Source of the DNA: Polynucleobacter sp. AP-Reno-20A-A9
GTDB lineage: Bacteria; Pseudomonadota; Gammaproteobacteria; Burkholderiales; Burkholderiaceae
Reading direction: 5' to 3'
Assembly (NCBI RefSeq): GCF_018882085.1
Contig: NZ_JACVPB010000002.1
Coordinates: 62,425-126,424 of the forward strand
Length of the DNA: 64,000 bases
How positions within the stretch are numbered: position 1 is the first letter of the stretch; each line of letters begins with the position of its first letter. Below are positions 53,267 to 63,739 of the stretch, one piece after another. The notes beneath the pieces were generated by a model. The model had not been told where the DNA came from, did no database searches, and saw nothing but the letters and a program-made list of their open reading frames with translations. The position numbers and the translations under genes are program-made.

Positions 53267-54613
53267 ATGAAAAAGCTCTATATCAAAACCTTTGGCTGCC
53301 AAATGAACGAGTACGACTCGGGAAAAATGGCAGACCTTCTACATGCCGATGAAGGCATGGTCATGACAGATCGACCTGAAGATGCTGATGTCGTGCTACT
53401 CAACACCTGCTCCATCCGCGAGAAAGCAGAAGACAAAGTCTTTTCGGACTTAGGTCGATTACGCGAGCTCAAGAAGATAAAACCAAATTTACTGATTGGT
53501 GTTGGTGGTTGTGTAGCCAGTCAAGAAGGCCAACAAATTGTTAGTCGCGCACCTTATGTTGATGTTGTGTTTGGCCCTCAAACACTGCATCGCTTATCCG
53601 ACCTTATTGCTGAGCGACGTAAAACGGGTATACCTCAAGTAGACATCTCCTTTCCTGAGATTGAAAAGTTTGATCATCTACCTGCGTCTCGCCAAACTCG
53701 TGGCTCGGCCTATGTTTCTATTATGGAAGGCTGCTCCAAATATTGCAGCTACTGTGTTGTCCCTTATACGCGCGGTGAAGAAGTCTCCAGACCTTTTGAT
53801 GATGTGCTGACTGAAGTAGCTGGCTTAGCAAGTAAAGGCGTCAAAGAAATTGTTCTGCTTGGTCAAAACGTAAACGCCTATCTTGGTAAGATGGGTGATA
53901 CCGAAGAAATCGCTGACTTTGCCCTATTGATTGAATACATTGCTGACATTCCTGGGGTTGAACGGATTCGCTTCACAACGAGCCACCCCAAAGAATTTAC
54001 ACAACGACTCATCGACGTCTACGCCAAAGTACCTAAGCTTGTTAGCCACCTACATCTGCCGGTACAACATGGATCAGACTCCATGCTCTCAGCGATGAAG
54101 CGCGGCTATACGGCACTAGAGTTCAAGAGCATTATCCGCAAGATGCGCGCTGTTCGCCCGGACCTAACGTTGTCGAGTGATTTCATCGTGGGCTTTCCAG
54201 GTGAAACTGAGGCTGACTTTGAGAAGTTACTCAAAATGGTTAAAGAACTGAACTTTGATAACAGTTTTTGCTTCATTTTCAGCCCACGCCCAGGAACGCC
54301 AGCAGCCAACCTTCACGATGACACGCCTTACGAAGTCAAACTCAAGCGCCTACAAACTTTATTGGCATTGGTTGAGGGACAGGCAAACCAAATTAGCCAA
54401 AAAATGTTGGGTAACACCGAAAGAGTATTGATTGAAGGTCTTGCTAAAGATGGTGTTAACTTACAAGGTCGTGCTGAAAATAATCGTGTGATTCATTTCA
54501 CAGCGTCTGATCAAGATATTGAGAGCCTCATTGGGCAATTCGTAGACATTCGCATTACGGAAGTTCTCAGCTACACCCTTAGAGGTGAGTTAGTAGAAGC
54601 CCATGTCAATTAA
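53267..54613 (+). CDS. miaB: tRNA-2-methylthio-N6-dimethylallyladenosine synthase
   Basis: MiaB adds a methylthio group to i6A37 of tRNAs reading UNN codons. The 448-residue radical-SAM enzyme has the N-terminal cluster cysteines Cys11, Cys48 and Cys82, the SAM cluster Cys156-x3-Cys160-x2-Cys163 (CSKYCSYC), and a C-terminal TRAM domain. It starts the operon leading to ybeY, with an 11-base overlap; the phoH/ybeZ gene that often separates them is absent. Confidence 0.97.
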   Translation: MKKLYIKTFGCQMNEYDSGKMADLLHADEGMVMTDRPEDADVVLLNTCSIREKAEDKVFSDLGRLRELKKIKPNLLIGVGGCVASQEGQQIVSRAPYVDVVFGPQTLHRLSDLIAERRKTGIPQVDISFPEIEKFDHLPASRQTRGSAYVSIMEGCSKYCSYCVVPYTRGEEVSRPFDDVLTEVAGLASKGVKEIVLLGQNVNAYLGKMGDTEEIADFALLIEYIADIPGVERIRFTTSHPKEFTQRLIDVYAKVPKLVSHLHLPVQHGSDSMLSAMKRGYTALEFKSIIRKMRAVRPDLTLSSDFIVGFPGETEADFEKLLKMVKELNFDNSFCFIFSPRPGTPAANLHDDTPYEVKLKRLQTLLALVEGQANQISQKMLGNTERVLIEGLAKDGVNLQGRAENNRVIHFTASDQDIESLIGQFVDIRITEVLSYTLRGELVEAHVN

Positions 54614-55076
54614 TAGCAAAAGTATTTCACCTAAACTCACGATCGATTTGCAATACGCCAGTCCGGCAATTGAGTCCGCCGTGAGTAAAGTAGTTTCTTC
54701 TTCCCTCATTAAGAAATGGGTCAAGAGCGCCACGACTCTTAATGGCTTAATTACCCTACGCTTTGTCAATGCTGCAGAAGGCAAAAAGCTGAACTTAGCT
54801 TTTCGTCAAAAAGATTACGCTACCAATGTTTTAACTTTTCCTTATGAGCTTTCAAAAAATAACTTAGTGGCAGATATTATTTTTTGCCTCCCAGTACTTC
54901 AAAAAGAAGCCAAGGAGCAAGATAAACTACTAAAAGCCCACTTGGCCCATTTAATTGTGCACGGCTGCCTTCATGCCCAAGGCCATGACCACGAGGTAGA
55001 TCGGGACGCTAAAAAAATGGAGGCCCTGGAAATCCAGATTCTCCAAAAATTGGGCTTTGCCAACCCCTATTCTTGA
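54603..55076 (+). CDS. ybeY: Endoribonuclease YbeY
   Basis: YbeY is a zinc-dependent RNase that matures the 16S rRNA 3' end and takes part in ribosome quality control. The 157-residue protein has the H-G-x-L-H-x5-H motif with His120, His124 and His130 ([11 protein letters not shown]) and TNVLTFPYE. It overlaps the end of miaB by 11 bases and precedes the ybeX-like gene. Confidence 0.95.
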   Translation: MSINSKSISPKLTIDLQYASPAIESAVSKVVSSSLIKKWVKSATTLNGLITLRFVNAAEGKKLNLAFRQKDYATNVLTFPYELSKNNLVADIIFCLPVLQKEAKEQDKLLKAHLAHLIVHGCLHAQGHDHEVDRDAKKMEALEIQILQKLGFANPYS

Positions 55077-55106
55077 TTTGCCATATTTCTACGCTATTCT
55101 TGCTAT

Positions 55107-55946
55107 ATGCCTGACCCCAATAAATCCCTTTTAGATCGCTTGGCTGATTTTTTAACTCCGCAGCCAACGGAACCCAGTGAACGCCGTCAAGAATTGATTG
55201 AGACCCTCCGAGAAGCTCAAGCTGAGGGATTAATTGATGCAGATGCCCTCTCTATGATTGAGGGTGTTTTTCAAGTAGGGCAGTTGTGTGCCCGAGACAT
55301 CCTGGTGCCCCGCGCCCAAATTGACTGGATCGATATTGGCCAGCCCCTTTCAGAAATTATTAAGAGCGTTATTGAAGCGGCTCACTCACGTTTTCCTGTA
55401 TTCGAAGGCGGTCGAGATAACGTCATTGGCATTTTGTTGGCAAAAGATTTATTACGTCACGCCACCGAGAAAGATTTTCAGGTACGTGATTGGTTGCGCC
55501 CAGCGGTATTTATTCCAGAATCCAAACGCCTCAGCGTCTTGTTACGGGACTTTAAAGACAATCGCAATCATTTAGCGATCGTAGTTGACGAATACAGCGG
55601 CGTTGCTGGAATTATCACCATTGAAGATGTGCTCGAGCAGATCGTTGGCGATATTGAGGATGAACATGATATTGATGAAGAAGCCGACAACCTCATTGCT
55701 TTAGATAATGGTGACATCCGCGTTAAAGGCATTACCGAGCTTGAGCAGTTCAATGAGAGACTTGGCACCGATTTTGAAGTCGAAGATATTGAGACTGTAG
55801 CGGGCTTGGTGATTCAGCATTTGGGACGCGTTCCTAAAATGGGTGAGCTGATTGAATTAGGTGGCATTGAATTTGAAGTGCAACGCGCCGACCCAAGACA
55901 AATTCACATTCTGCTTGCGCGACAAACCAATAAAAAATCTGACTGA
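55107..55946 (+). CDS. CBS-pair / CorC_HlyC domain protein (YbeX/CorC)
   Basis: This 279-residue cytoplasmic protein has a paired CBS domain (about 65-190; ILVPRAQIDWIDI, HSRFPVFEGGRDNVIGILLAKDLL, VDEYSGVAGIITIEDVLEQIVGDIEDEHD) and a C-terminal CorC_HlyC domain that binds adenosine-type ligands. It lies between ybeY and lnt, the standard position of ybeX, which is linked to Mg2+/Co2+ resistance and ribosome homeostasis. Confidence 0.93.
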   Translation: MPDPNKSLLDRLADFLTPQPTEPSERRQELIETLREAQAEGLIDADALSMIEGVFQVGQLCARDILVPRAQIDWIDIGQPLSEIIKSVIEAAHSRFPVFEGGRDNVIGILLAKDLLRHATEKDFQVRDWLRPAVFIPESKRLSVLLRDFKDNRNHLAIVVDEYSGVAGIITIEDVLEQIVGDIEDEHDIDEEADNLIALDNGDIRVKGITELEQFNERLGTDFEVEDIETVAGLVIQHLGRVPKMGELIELGGIEFEVQRADPRQIHILLARQTNKKSD

Positions 55947-55954
55947 GATTCACA

Positions 55955-57487
55955 TTGTTTGATCAGTACCCCAATCATTCACGCATGAGCAGCAAAATCT
56001 TTTCAGTTTGTATTTTTTTTGTATTGGGGGCGACACTTGCCGCTATTGCTGAACTACCTTATGGCGGTTGGCTTCAGATCCCCGTTCTCAGCCTTCTCTG
56101 GTGGCGCCTTGATGATCAGCGGTCTACCTCCTTCAAAAAACAATTTCTCTTAGGCCTCTCATTTGGCATTGCTTATTTTGTAGTGGGTCTATGGTGGCTT
56201 TATATCAGTCTCCATGATGTTGGTGGAATGAGCGCACCACTTGCTTGCATGGGCGTATTTTTACTTTCGGCTTATGTAGCACTGTATTTCTCATTGGCAA
56301 TACTGGCTATTCCACTGTTTAAAAAGAATCGCTTATTTGGCCTACTGTTGGCAGCGAGTTGGGTTCTTGCAGAATTTCTGCGAGGCTATATCTTCACCGG
56401 ATTTCCTTGGATGGGCTTTGCGGAAACCCAGTTCAATGGACCATTCGCACCAGTAGCCCCTTTCTTTGGCGGTCTAGCTTGCACCTTTTTGGCGGTGTGG
56501 ACTTCTTGGGAAATTTACCAAGCTCGCAAGCATTTAGTTTCTAGCGTGCTCCTAATCTTGGCTGTCATTGGCATCTCTCAAAGTGCTGGTTTATTTACTT
56601 TCACGAAACCAGTTGGAGAGCCGATTAGCGTTCGCTTAATTCAGGGTAACTTTGAACAAAGTCTGAAATTTAATCCACAGGCTATTAGCAAGCAAATTGA
56701 TTTCTATGCCGGAGAAATTACTAAAGAGGCGTCTAACCTCATCATCATTCCTGAGACTGCGTTTCCATGGCCGCTGCCTAACTTACCGATTGGTCTATTG
56801 AATTACTTACAAGATTTTTCCAATAAAAGTAGTAGCAACATTCTGCTTGGATTAATCGGCGAAGTGCCAGGGGAAGACGGCATGCAGTACTCGAATCGCG
56901 CCACTGGACTGTCACCGAATGCATTGCCCTATCAATACGATAAAGCCCACCTCGTCCCATTTGGAGAATTTATTCCCCCAGGCTTTCAGTGGTTCGTCAA
57001 AGCCTTTCATGTACCCATGAGTGACTTTGCAAGAGGAAAACTAGACCAATCTCCTTTTACGATTGTGCGCAAGGATCAAGAAGACATTCATGCGGCAATC
57101 ACGATTTGCTATGAAGATGTCTTTGGCGGTGAGCTTGCCTCTCGTATTCAACACAGCGATAAGCCAGTAAACCTACTCATCAATATGACCAATCTGGCCT
57201 GGTTTGGTGAATCCCAAGCATCCACTCAACAACTTAGGCTTTCACAGCTGCGCTCACTAGAAACTGGGCTTCCTGCCTTGCGTGCCACCAACACAGGGAT
57301 TACTGCGGTTCTTGGTCCTGATGGCAAAGTACTCAAAGCACTCCCGGAGTTTGCCCAAACAACCCTTAGCACCCAGGTGCAGGCCTATTCTGGAAAAACG
57401 CCTTATGTCATTTGGGGTAATTTGCCGATTTTGGGTATTTCTTGCCTACTGCTGCTCTGGGGTCTGATTCAGCGTAGACGTTTTTAA
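55955..57487 (+). CDS. lnt: Apolipoprotein N-acyltransferase
   Basis: Lnt adds the third acyl chain to lipoproteins in the inner membrane. The protein has six or so N-terminal helices (to about residue 210) and a periplasmic carbon-nitrogen hydrolase domain with the catalytic triad in IIPETAFPWPL (Glu), YDKAHLVPFGEF (Lys) and ITICYEDVFG (Cys), then a final helix. The start is uncertain: the frame can open with TTG at 55955 or ATG at 55985, and neither has a good ribosome binding site; the ATG gives 500 residues. Confidence 0.94.
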   Translation: MFDQYPNHSRMSSKIFSVCIFFVLGATLAAIAELPYGGWLQIPVLSLLWWRLDDQRSTSFKKQFLLGLSFGIAYFVVGLWWLYISLHDVGGMSAPLACMGVFLLSAYVALYFSLAILAIPLFKKNRLFGLLLAASWVLAEFLRGYIFTGFPWMGFAETQFNGPFAPVAPFFGGLACTFLAVWTSWEIYQARKHLVSSVLLILAVIGISQSAGLFTFTKPVGEPISVRLIQGNFEQSLKFNPQAISKQIDFYAGEITKEASNLIIIPETAFPWPLPNLPIGLLNYLQDFSNKSSSNILLGLIGEVPGEDGMQYSNRATGLSPNALPYQYDKAHLVPFGEFIPPGFQWFVKAFHVPMSDFARGKLDQSPFTIVRKDQEDIHAAITICYEDVFGGELASRIQHSDKPVNLLINMTNLAWFGESQASTQQLRLSQLRSLETGLPALRATNTGITAVLGPDGKVLKALPEFAQTTLSTQVQAYSGKTPYVIWGNLPILGISCLLLLWGLIQRRRF

Positions 57488-57546
57488 GCATTTTTAACTC
57501 TCGAGTGCTCTAGCCATGTAAAATCAATGGCTTAGCCAGGTTAATC

Positions 57547-58437
57547 ATGCTTACTTTTCAGCAAATCATACTCAAACTTCAAGATTATTGGGACCAACAA
57601 GGTTGTGCCCTATTGCAACCTATCGACCTCGAGGTTGGTGCCGGTACATCGCACACTGCGACCTTCTTGCGCGCCATTGGTCCAGAACCTTGGAAGGCAG
57701 CTTACGTTCAGCCGTCCCGCCGGCCTAAAGACGGTCGCTATGGTGAAAACCCAAATCGCTTGCAACACTACTATCAATATCAAGTTGTTCTTAAACCAGC
57801 ACCTGAAAACATTCTCGACCTTTACTTGGGATCTCTTGCCGCTTTAGGTTTAGACCTTAAAGAGAATGATGTTCGCTTTGTAGAAGACGATTGGGAAAAC
57901 CCAACACTAGGAGCATGGGGTCTTGGCTGGGAGGTTTGGCTCAATGGTATGGAAGTAACGCAGTTCACTTACTTCCAGCAAGTAGGTGGTCTAGATTGCA
58001 AACCAGTTCTTGGTGAAATCACTTACGGCATCGAACGTTTAGCAATGTATATCCAGAGCTGCTCTAACGTCTACGACTTAGTGTGGGCTGATGGCATCTC
58101 TTATGGTGATGTGTATCACCAGAATGAAGTGGAGCAGTCTTGTTACAACTTTGAACACTCTAATGCAGATTTACTCTTTGCTAACTTTACAAACTACGAG
58201 AGTGAAGCCAAGCGTTTAATGGAAGTACCACTAGCGCTACCTGCTTACGAAATGGTTCTGAAAGCTGCGCACACATTTAACTTACTGGATGCTCGTGGCG
58301 CTATCTCGGTCACCGAACGCGCAGCCTATATAGGACGTATTCGCAATCTTTCTCGCGCAGTGGCTCAAGCCTACTTTGAGTCTAGAGAAAAACTGGGTTT
58401 CCCAATGTGTCAACGTCAAGCTAAAGCTCAGGCTTAA
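57547..58437 (+). CDS. glyQ: Glycine-tRNA ligase alpha subunit
   Basis: This is the catalytic subunit of the heterotetrameric (alpha2-beta2) glycyl-tRNA synthetase. The 296-residue protein begins [32 protein letters not shown] and contains [27 protein letters not shown]. It is followed by glyS after 27 bases. Confidence 0.98.
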   Translation: MLTFQQIILKLQDYWDQQGCALLQPIDLEVGAGTSHTATFLRAIGPEPWKAAYVQPSRRPKDGRYGENPNRLQHYYQYQVVLKPAPENILDLYLGSLAALGLDLKENDVRFVEDDWENPTLGAWGLGWEVWLNGMEVTQFTYFQQVGGLDCKPVLGEITYGIERLAMYIQSCSNVYDLVWADGISYGDVYHQNEVEQSCYNFEHSNADLLFANFTNYESEAKRLMEVPLALPAYEMVLKAAHTFNLLDARGAISVTERAAYIGRIRNLSRAVAQAYFESREKLGFPMCQRQAKAQA

Positions 58438-58464
58438 GCACATCGAGATTTTTGCCTTCCATTT

Positions 58465-60603
58465 ATGAGCACACCTAATTCAAAACCTCAATCAGCGACT
58501 TTATTGATCGAGGTATTTACCGAAGAACTGCCACCTAAAACTCTGCGTCGCTTGGGCGATGCGTTTAGCGAAGGCATCTTTGCAGCACTCAAAACAGCCG
58601 GTCTAGCATCTGATGCATCTAAAGTAACTGGCTTCGCCACACCACGCCGTTTAGCTGCTCAAGTCACCAATGTTCTTGATCAAGCTCCCGACTACCCTGT
58701 GCGGGAAAAATTATTACCTACCAGCATTGCATTTGACGCTGAAGGTAAAGCAACCCCACCACTACTCAAAAAATTAGGTGCTCTTGGGTACGGAGACATT
58801 GATCTCGCCACTCTAGAAAAAGCAGGCGAGGGTAAGAATGAAGCGCTGTACCTCAATGTCATTGCTAAAGGTGCTGCACTTGAGCAAACTGCGCAAGCCG
58901 CACTTGAGCAAACATTAAGCAAGCTGCCCATTGCAAAAATGATGCACTACCAAGTACTGCGGAAAGATGGTCAATTGGCCGACGTGCAATTTGCTCGCCC
59001 CGCCCACCGCATCATTGCGCTACATGGCGCTACCACTTTAAACATCAGTGCTTTAGGTATTGATGCGGCGAATCAAACCGAAGGACATCGTTTCCTAGCG
59101 CCTGATCTCATCACTATTTCGAATGCAGACCAATACGAGACTGAGCTCCAATCAAAAGCCAAGATTATTCCCAGCTTTAATCAGCGTCGCTCACAAATCG
59201 AGACCGCCCTATTAAAAGCAGCTGGCGATGACTTGGTATTGATGCCAGATAGCCTTCTAGATGAAGTAACAGCCCTTGTTGAGTGGCCGGCCATCTATGA
59301 ATGCCATTTTGATCAAGAGTTCTTAGAAGTGCCTCAAGAATGCTTAATTCTGACAATGCAAACCAATCAAAAGTACTTTGCGTTAACAGATAAGCAGGGC
59401 AAATTACGTAATCGCTTCTTGATTGCTTCTAATATCGAAACAAACAAGCCAGAGGCCATCATCTCAGGCAATGAGCGTGTTGTACGTCCACGCTTATCCG
59501 ATGCTCGCTTCTTCTTCCAGCAAGATCAAAAGCGCCCATTAGCCTCTCGCGTGGCAGATCTTGGTAAGGTGGTTTATCACAATCAACTAGGCAATCAACT
59601 GGATCGCACCAAGCGCGTTCAAGGATTGGCTATAGGTATCGCTAAAAAATTAGGTGCCGATGAAAAGCTGGCTTCCCGTGCCGCAGAAATTGCTAAAACA
59701 GATTTACTGACTGATATGGTTGGTGAGTTTCCGGAGTTGCAAGGAATCATGGGGCGTTATTACGCCAACCATGATGGTGAGAATGCGGATGTTGCTAGCG
59801 CTTGCAGCGAACACTATATGCCGCGCTTTGCAGGCGATACTTTGCCGCAAACCCAAACTGGCACGATCTTAGCCATCGCCGACAAATTAGAGACACTGGT
59901 TGGCATTTGGGGTGTTGGACTTGCCCCTACTGGTGATAAAGACCCGTATGCCCTACGTCGTCATGCCTTAGGTATTTGCCGTTTACTCTTAGAAAAGAAT
60001 CTTTCGCTCAATTTGCCTGAATTAATTGAATTAGCTCGTGCTCAGTTTCCGCAAACTGATGTACAAGAAAAAGCAAAAGCTGCCGATATCTATGCCTTCA
60101 TTATTGATCGCTTACGCGCCTATTTACGCGACCAATCGGTTGCCGGCAAAGCATTTACTAGCGCAGAAATTGATGCTGTCCTGAGTCAAGACCCAGCACA
60201 AATTAATGATTTGATCGAGCGCTTGACTGCCTTGCGTGAATTTAATGCTCTGGCAGAAGCCGCTCAACTCGCGGCCGCCAATAAGCGTATCAGCAATATT
60301 CTGAAGAAAACTACTACCGCTATTCCTACCGCCTGCTCAGAAAAATTACTGCAAATTCCAGCAGAGGCAACACTACACAAAGCATTGGAAGCAGTGACTC
60401 CCACCATCAATACTGCTTATGAAAAACGCCAATTTGTTGAACTCTTAAGAGCGCTTGTTGCTTTGAGCGGGCCAATTGATCAATTCTTTGCCGATGTGAT
60501 GGTCATGGACCCCAATCTTGAGCTACGCGATAACCGCCTTGCTCTCCTGCAACAACTTCACCAGAAAATGAATCTCGTTGCCGATCTCGGCAAATTAGCA
60601 TGA
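58465..60603 (+). CDS. glyS: Glycine-tRNA ligase beta subunit
   Basis: This is the tRNA-binding subunit of the glycyl-tRNA synthetase. The 712-residue protein has LLIEVFTEELPPKTLRRLGD at the N-terminus, FATPRRLA, and the HD-like GDKDPYALRRHALGICRLL before the C-terminal anticodon-binding region. Its stop overlaps the gmhB start (ATGA). Confidence 0.98.
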   Translation: MSTPNSKPQSATLLIEVFTEELPPKTLRRLGDAFSEGIFAALKTAGLASDASKVTGFATPRRLAAQVTNVLDQAPDYPVREKLLPTSIAFDAEGKATPPLLKKLGALGYGDIDLATLEKAGEGKNEALYLNVIAKGAALEQTAQAALEQTLSKLPIAKMMHYQVLRKDGQLADVQFARPAHRIIALHGATTLNISALGIDAANQTEGHRFLAPDLITISNADQYETELQSKAKIIPSFNQRRSQIETALLKAAGDDLVLMPDSLLDEVTALVEWPAIYECHFDQEFLEVPQECLILTMQTNQKYFALTDKQGKLRNRFLIASNIETNKPEAIISGNERVVRPRLSDARFFFQQDQKRPLASRVADLGKVVYHNQLGNQLDRTKRVQGLAIGIAKKLGADEKLASRAAEIAKTDLLTDMVGEFPELQGIMGRYYANHDGENADVASACSEHYMPRFAGDTLPQTQTGTILAIADKLETLVGIWGVGLAPTGDKDPYALRRHALGICRLLLEKNLSLNLPELIELARAQFPQTDVQEKAKAADIYAFIIDRLRAYLRDQSVAGKAFTSAEIDAVLSQDPAQINDLIERLTALREFNALAEAAQLAAANKRISNILKKTTTAIPTACSEKLLQIPAEATLHKALEAVTPTINTAYEKRQFVELLRALVALSGPIDQFFADVMVMDPNLELRDNRLALLQQLHQKMNLVADLGKLA

Positions 60604-61172
60604 GCACCAGCTCTACTAAATTAGTCATTCTTGATCGCGATGGCGTGATCAATGAAGATCGCGATGATTATGTGAAGTCAGTAGATGAATGGATCCCCCT
60701 CCCAGGAAGTCTGGAGGCAATTGCCTTACTCAATCAAGCAGGCTATCAAATTGCTTTGGCGACCAATCAGTCAGGCCTTTCCAGGGGCTACTTCACAATC
60801 AATGATTTACATGCCATGCATAGCAAAATGGAGGCTCTGCTTAAGCCATTGGGCGGCCATATCGATAGCATCTTCTTTTGCCCTCACCAAGACTCACATG
60901 AATGTGATTGCCGTAAACCGGCACCAGGCATGATGAAAGAAATCGCATTGCGCTACAAGAAAACGGATAGCATCAAACCGCTGACTGGCGTTCCCATAGT
61001 GGGCGATTCTTTACGCGATCTCCAAGCTGGAGTAGCCTTAGGAGCCTCACCTCACCTGGTACTCACCGGCAAGGGTGAAAAAACGCTTGCAAAAGGTGAT
61101 TTACCGGAAGACACACAAATTCATGCTGATCTACTGGCATTTGCAAATGCACTTTTAGAAAATAAGGTTTAG
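60600..61172 (+). CDS. gmhB: D-glycero-beta-D-manno-heptose-1,7-bisphosphate 7-phosphatase
   Basis: GmhB is a HAD-family phosphatase of the ADP-heptose route for LPS core. The 190-residue protein has the nucleophile motif ILDRDGVINEDRDDY, ATNQSGLSRGYF, the zinc-binding C-P-H-x7-C-x-C loop (CPHQDSHECDC), and VGDSLRDLQAG. It supplies the donor used by WaaF-type enzymes such as the one at 20319. It overlaps glyS by four bases. Confidence 0.95.
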   Translation: MSTSSTKLVILDRDGVINEDRDDYVKSVDEWIPLPGSLEAIALLNQAGYQIALATNQSGLSRGYFTINDLHAMHSKMEALLKPLGGHIDSIFFCPHQDSHECDCRKPAPGMMKEIALRYKKTDSIKPLTGVPIVGDSLRDLQAGVALGASPHLVLTGKGEKTLAKGDLPEDTQIHADLLAFANALLENKV

Positions 61173-61179
61173 AACAATC

Positions 61180-61914
61180 GTGAAATTGATTCGCTCCATC
61201 CTCTTTGCCTTATTTTTAGTGATATTTACACCTATTTGGTCAGTGCTATGCATGCTGGCCTTTCCTTTCCTGAGCCCAGAAAACCGCTATACCTTTATTG
61301 GACTCTGGAACAAAATCGTTATTGCCTTATTAAAGCCATTGTGCGGCATTCATTATGAAATCCGCGGTATGGAAAATATGCAGGCCGTACTCAATGAACG
61401 CGTCATCATCTTAAGCAAACATCAGTCTGCCTACGAAACTATTGCATACATCGCATTACTACCAAAACAACTCTGCTTCGTCTTTAAGCGTGAACTTCTC
61501 TGGATTCCTTTCTTCGGTTGGGCTCTGGCGTTACTGAAGATGATCCATATTAATCGCTCTAATAAGCAGACTGCAGCGCATTCTGTAGCAACCCAAGGCC
61601 GCAAACGCTTGAGCGAAGGCAAATGGATCATGCTATTTCCAGAAGGCACCAGAACCCCTATTGGGTCAACTAAGCCCTACCGTAAGGGTGGAGCACGTCT
61701 TGCAAGTGCGACTGATGCGCTAGTAATTCCGATTGCGCACAATGCGGGTCGTTGCTGGCCGAAAAATAGCTTTATCAAGGAACCGGGCACAGTGATCTTT
61801 TCAATTGGGCCTGCGATTAGCTCAACCAATAAGTCAGCAGAAGAGCTCCAGCGGGAAGTAGAAGGTTGGATTGAGGCTGAGATGCGCGTGATTGACCCTA
61901 GCGCTTATAAATAA
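61180..61914 (+). CDS. plsC: 1-acyl-sn-glycerol-3-phosphate acyltransferase
   Basis: PlsC acylates lysophosphatidic acid to phosphatidic acid at the inner membrane. The 244-residue protein has an N-terminal membrane helix and the acyltransferase blocks: LSKHQSAYET (an HX4E instead of the textbook HX4D) and LFPEGTRTPIGS, then IPIAHNAGRCWPK. It starts with GTG at 61180, eight bases after gmhB. The HX4E variant is, to my memory, usual in betaproteobacterial PlsC. Confidence 0.92.
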   Translation: MKLIRSILFALFLVIFTPIWSVLCMLAFPFLSPENRYTFIGLWNKIVIALLKPLCGIHYEIRGMENMQAVLNERVIILSKHQSAYETIAYIALLPKQLCFVFKRELLWIPFFGWALALLKMIHINRSNKQTAAHSVATQGRKRLSEGKWIMLFPEGTRTPIGSTKPYRKGGARLASATDALVIPIAHNAGRCWPKNSFIKEPGTVIFSIGPAISSTNKSAEELQREVEGWIEAEMRVIDPSAYK

Positions 61915-61951
61915 TATTAACTGTAGGCAATCAATCGTTACTCAGGATTGA

Positions 61952-62728
61952 TTATGAGGCGAGGATCTTAGCCCATTCAATATAGCGGTCAACAGAAATA
62001 TCCTGAGCTCTTGCTTTAAGCTCTACCTCTGTCAAACTCAATCTGTCTGAAAAAGCGCTCAAGTTAGTCCGCAACATTTTTCTTCTTTGGGAGAAGGCGG
62101 CAGCAACTACTTTTTCTAACGAATTCCATTGCGCATCCGTCAATGTGAAATCCCTTCTCGGGATCATCCGCACTACAGCTGAGTTCACTTTGGGCTGAGG
62201 GTCAAAAGCTTCAGGAGGAACCTCTAGCACCAACTCCATATCGTAACGAGCTTGCAGCATGACCGACAGACGACTGAAATCTGAGCTTCCGGCCTTCGCA
62301 ACCATTCTTTCCACTACCTCAGCTTGCAACATAAATACCTGCTCGTCAATTGAGGCTGCCGCAGAAACCAAATGGAACAACAAAGGTGATGAGATGTTGT
62401 ATGGCAGATTGCCGACCACTTTACATAAGCCTTGCTTGGTCGATCTATTCTGAGCCCATGTCAAAAAGTCAAACTTGAGAGCATCGCCCTCAATCACTGT
62501 GAGGCCTTTAAGATTTTTCTCATTCCAAAAAGCCACTAAATCACGGTCTATCTCTAAAAGATCCAAGTGATCAAGATTACTCAGCAAAGGAAGTGTTAGC
62601 GCGCCTAGGCCAGGACCAATCTCAATGACATGCATATCCGCACTGGGATTAATAAGCGCAACAATGGAATAAATAATTCCGTTGTCCTGCAAAAAGTTTT
62701 GGCCAAATCGTTTGCGAGCGCGATGCAT
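61952..62728 (-). CDS. rsmA: 16S rRNA (adenine1518/1519-N6)-dimethyltransferase
   Basis: RsmA (KsgA) dimethylates two adjacent adenines in helix 45 during small-subunit assembly. The 258-residue protein has RKRFGQNFLQDN, the SAM motif IGPGLGALT, and the catalytic NLPYNISSPLL. It follows pdxA by four bases, convergent with plsC. Confidence 0.97.
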   Translation of the reverse strand: MHRARKRFGQNFLQDNGIIYSIVALINPSADMHVIEIGPGLGALTLPLLSNLDHLDLLEIDRDLVAFWNEKNLKGLTVIEGDALKFDFLTWAQNRSTKQGLCKVVGNLPYNISSPLLFHLVSAAASIDEQVFMLQAEVVERMVAKAGSSDFSRLSVMLQARYDMELVLEVPPEAFDPQPKVNSAVVRMIPRRDFTLTDAQWNSLEKVVAAAFSQRRKMLRTNLSAFSDRLSLTEVELKARAQDISVDRYIEWAKILAS

Positions 62729-62731
62729 GTA

Positions 62732-63739
62732 TTAGTCTTGCTTTCGTTGGTTCAGCGCTAACTCATAAGCTAGGCGTAAAGCCTCAAGCATACTGCCTGA
62801 GTCAGCCACTCCTTTACCAGCAATATCCAAAGCGGTTCCGTGATCAACTGAGGTTCGGATAATGGGTAACCCCAAAGTGACATTGACGCCATTACCAAAA
62901 GTAACGAACTTAAATGGCGCGAGTCCTTGATCGTGATACATCGCAACAAAAGCATCTACTTGTGCAATAGATTCTGGGTCGAACATCGTATCACCAGGAT
63001 AAGGACCGGAAACATGAATCCCCATCTTTTTAGCCGCTTCAATTGCTGGTGAGATGATGTCAATTTCTTCTCTACCCAAATATCCAGATTCACCTGCGTG
63101 AGGATTTAAACCGGCCATTCGAATAATCGGCTTAGTGATTCCGAATTTCTTCTGCAAATCTTGGTTAACGATTTGAATGGTTTCCAATATCAAGTCATAA
63201 CTCAGTGCTTGCGGAACACTTTTTAAGGGAAGATGGGTTGTGACAAGGGCAACACGCAAGTCTCTAGGTGCCTTGAGCCCCAAAAATCCTATGGGCAAAG
63301 GCGCGCACAACATCATCACCACATGAGAAACCTGGCAGCGCTGCGCTAGGTATTCTGTATGCCCTGTAAATGGTGTCCCAGCATCATTAATAATGCTTTT
63401 CTGCAGTGGCGCAGTCACCATGGCATCAAAACGCCCTTGCTGACAACCGTCAATTGCCTGATCTAAAAGATTCACTACATACTGTGCGTTTTGCGAATTC
63501 AAAGCCCCTGCAATGACAGGTGCTCCCAGTGGGATAGATTCAATTTGTAATCGACTAGACAGGTCTGGGCTAAGGCCCTTTGGCAATAACAATAGCTGAT
63601 TATTACCTAATAAAGTGATTCGAGCATCTGCATGCACACGTAGAAACTCAAGCGAAGCAGCTAAAGAAACTTCTGGTCCGATACCGGCTGGTTCGCCGGT
63701 AGTTACAACGAGATTAACGAGGTGCGCTACTTGCTTCAT
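62732..63739 (-). CDS. pdxA: 4-hydroxythreonine-4-phosphate dehydrogenase
   Basis: PdxA acts in pyridoxal phosphate synthesis from erythrose-4-phosphate. The 335-residue protein has TTGEPAGIGPE, TGHTEYLAQRC, the metal-binding GLNPHAGESGYLG and AMYHDQGLAPFK. Its start overlaps the end of surA by 26 bases, so the surA-pdxA-rsmA genes form one operon. Confidence 0.97.
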   Translation of the reverse strand: MKQVAHLVNLVVTTGEPAGIGPEVSLAASLEFLRVHADARITLLGNNQLLLLPKGLSPDLSSRLQIESIPLGAPVIAGALNSQNAQYVVNLLDQAIDGCQQGRFDAMVTAPLQKSIINDAGTPFTGHTEYLAQRCQVSHVVMMLCAPLPIGFLGLKAPRDLRVALVTTHLPLKSVPQALSYDLILETIQIVNQDLQKKFGITKPIIRMAGLNPHAGESGYLGREEIDIISPAIEAAKKMGIHVSGPYPGDTMFDPESIAQVDAFVAMYHDQGLAPFKFVTFGNGVNVTLGLPIIRTSVDHGTALDIAGKGVADSGSMLEALRLAYELALNQRKQD

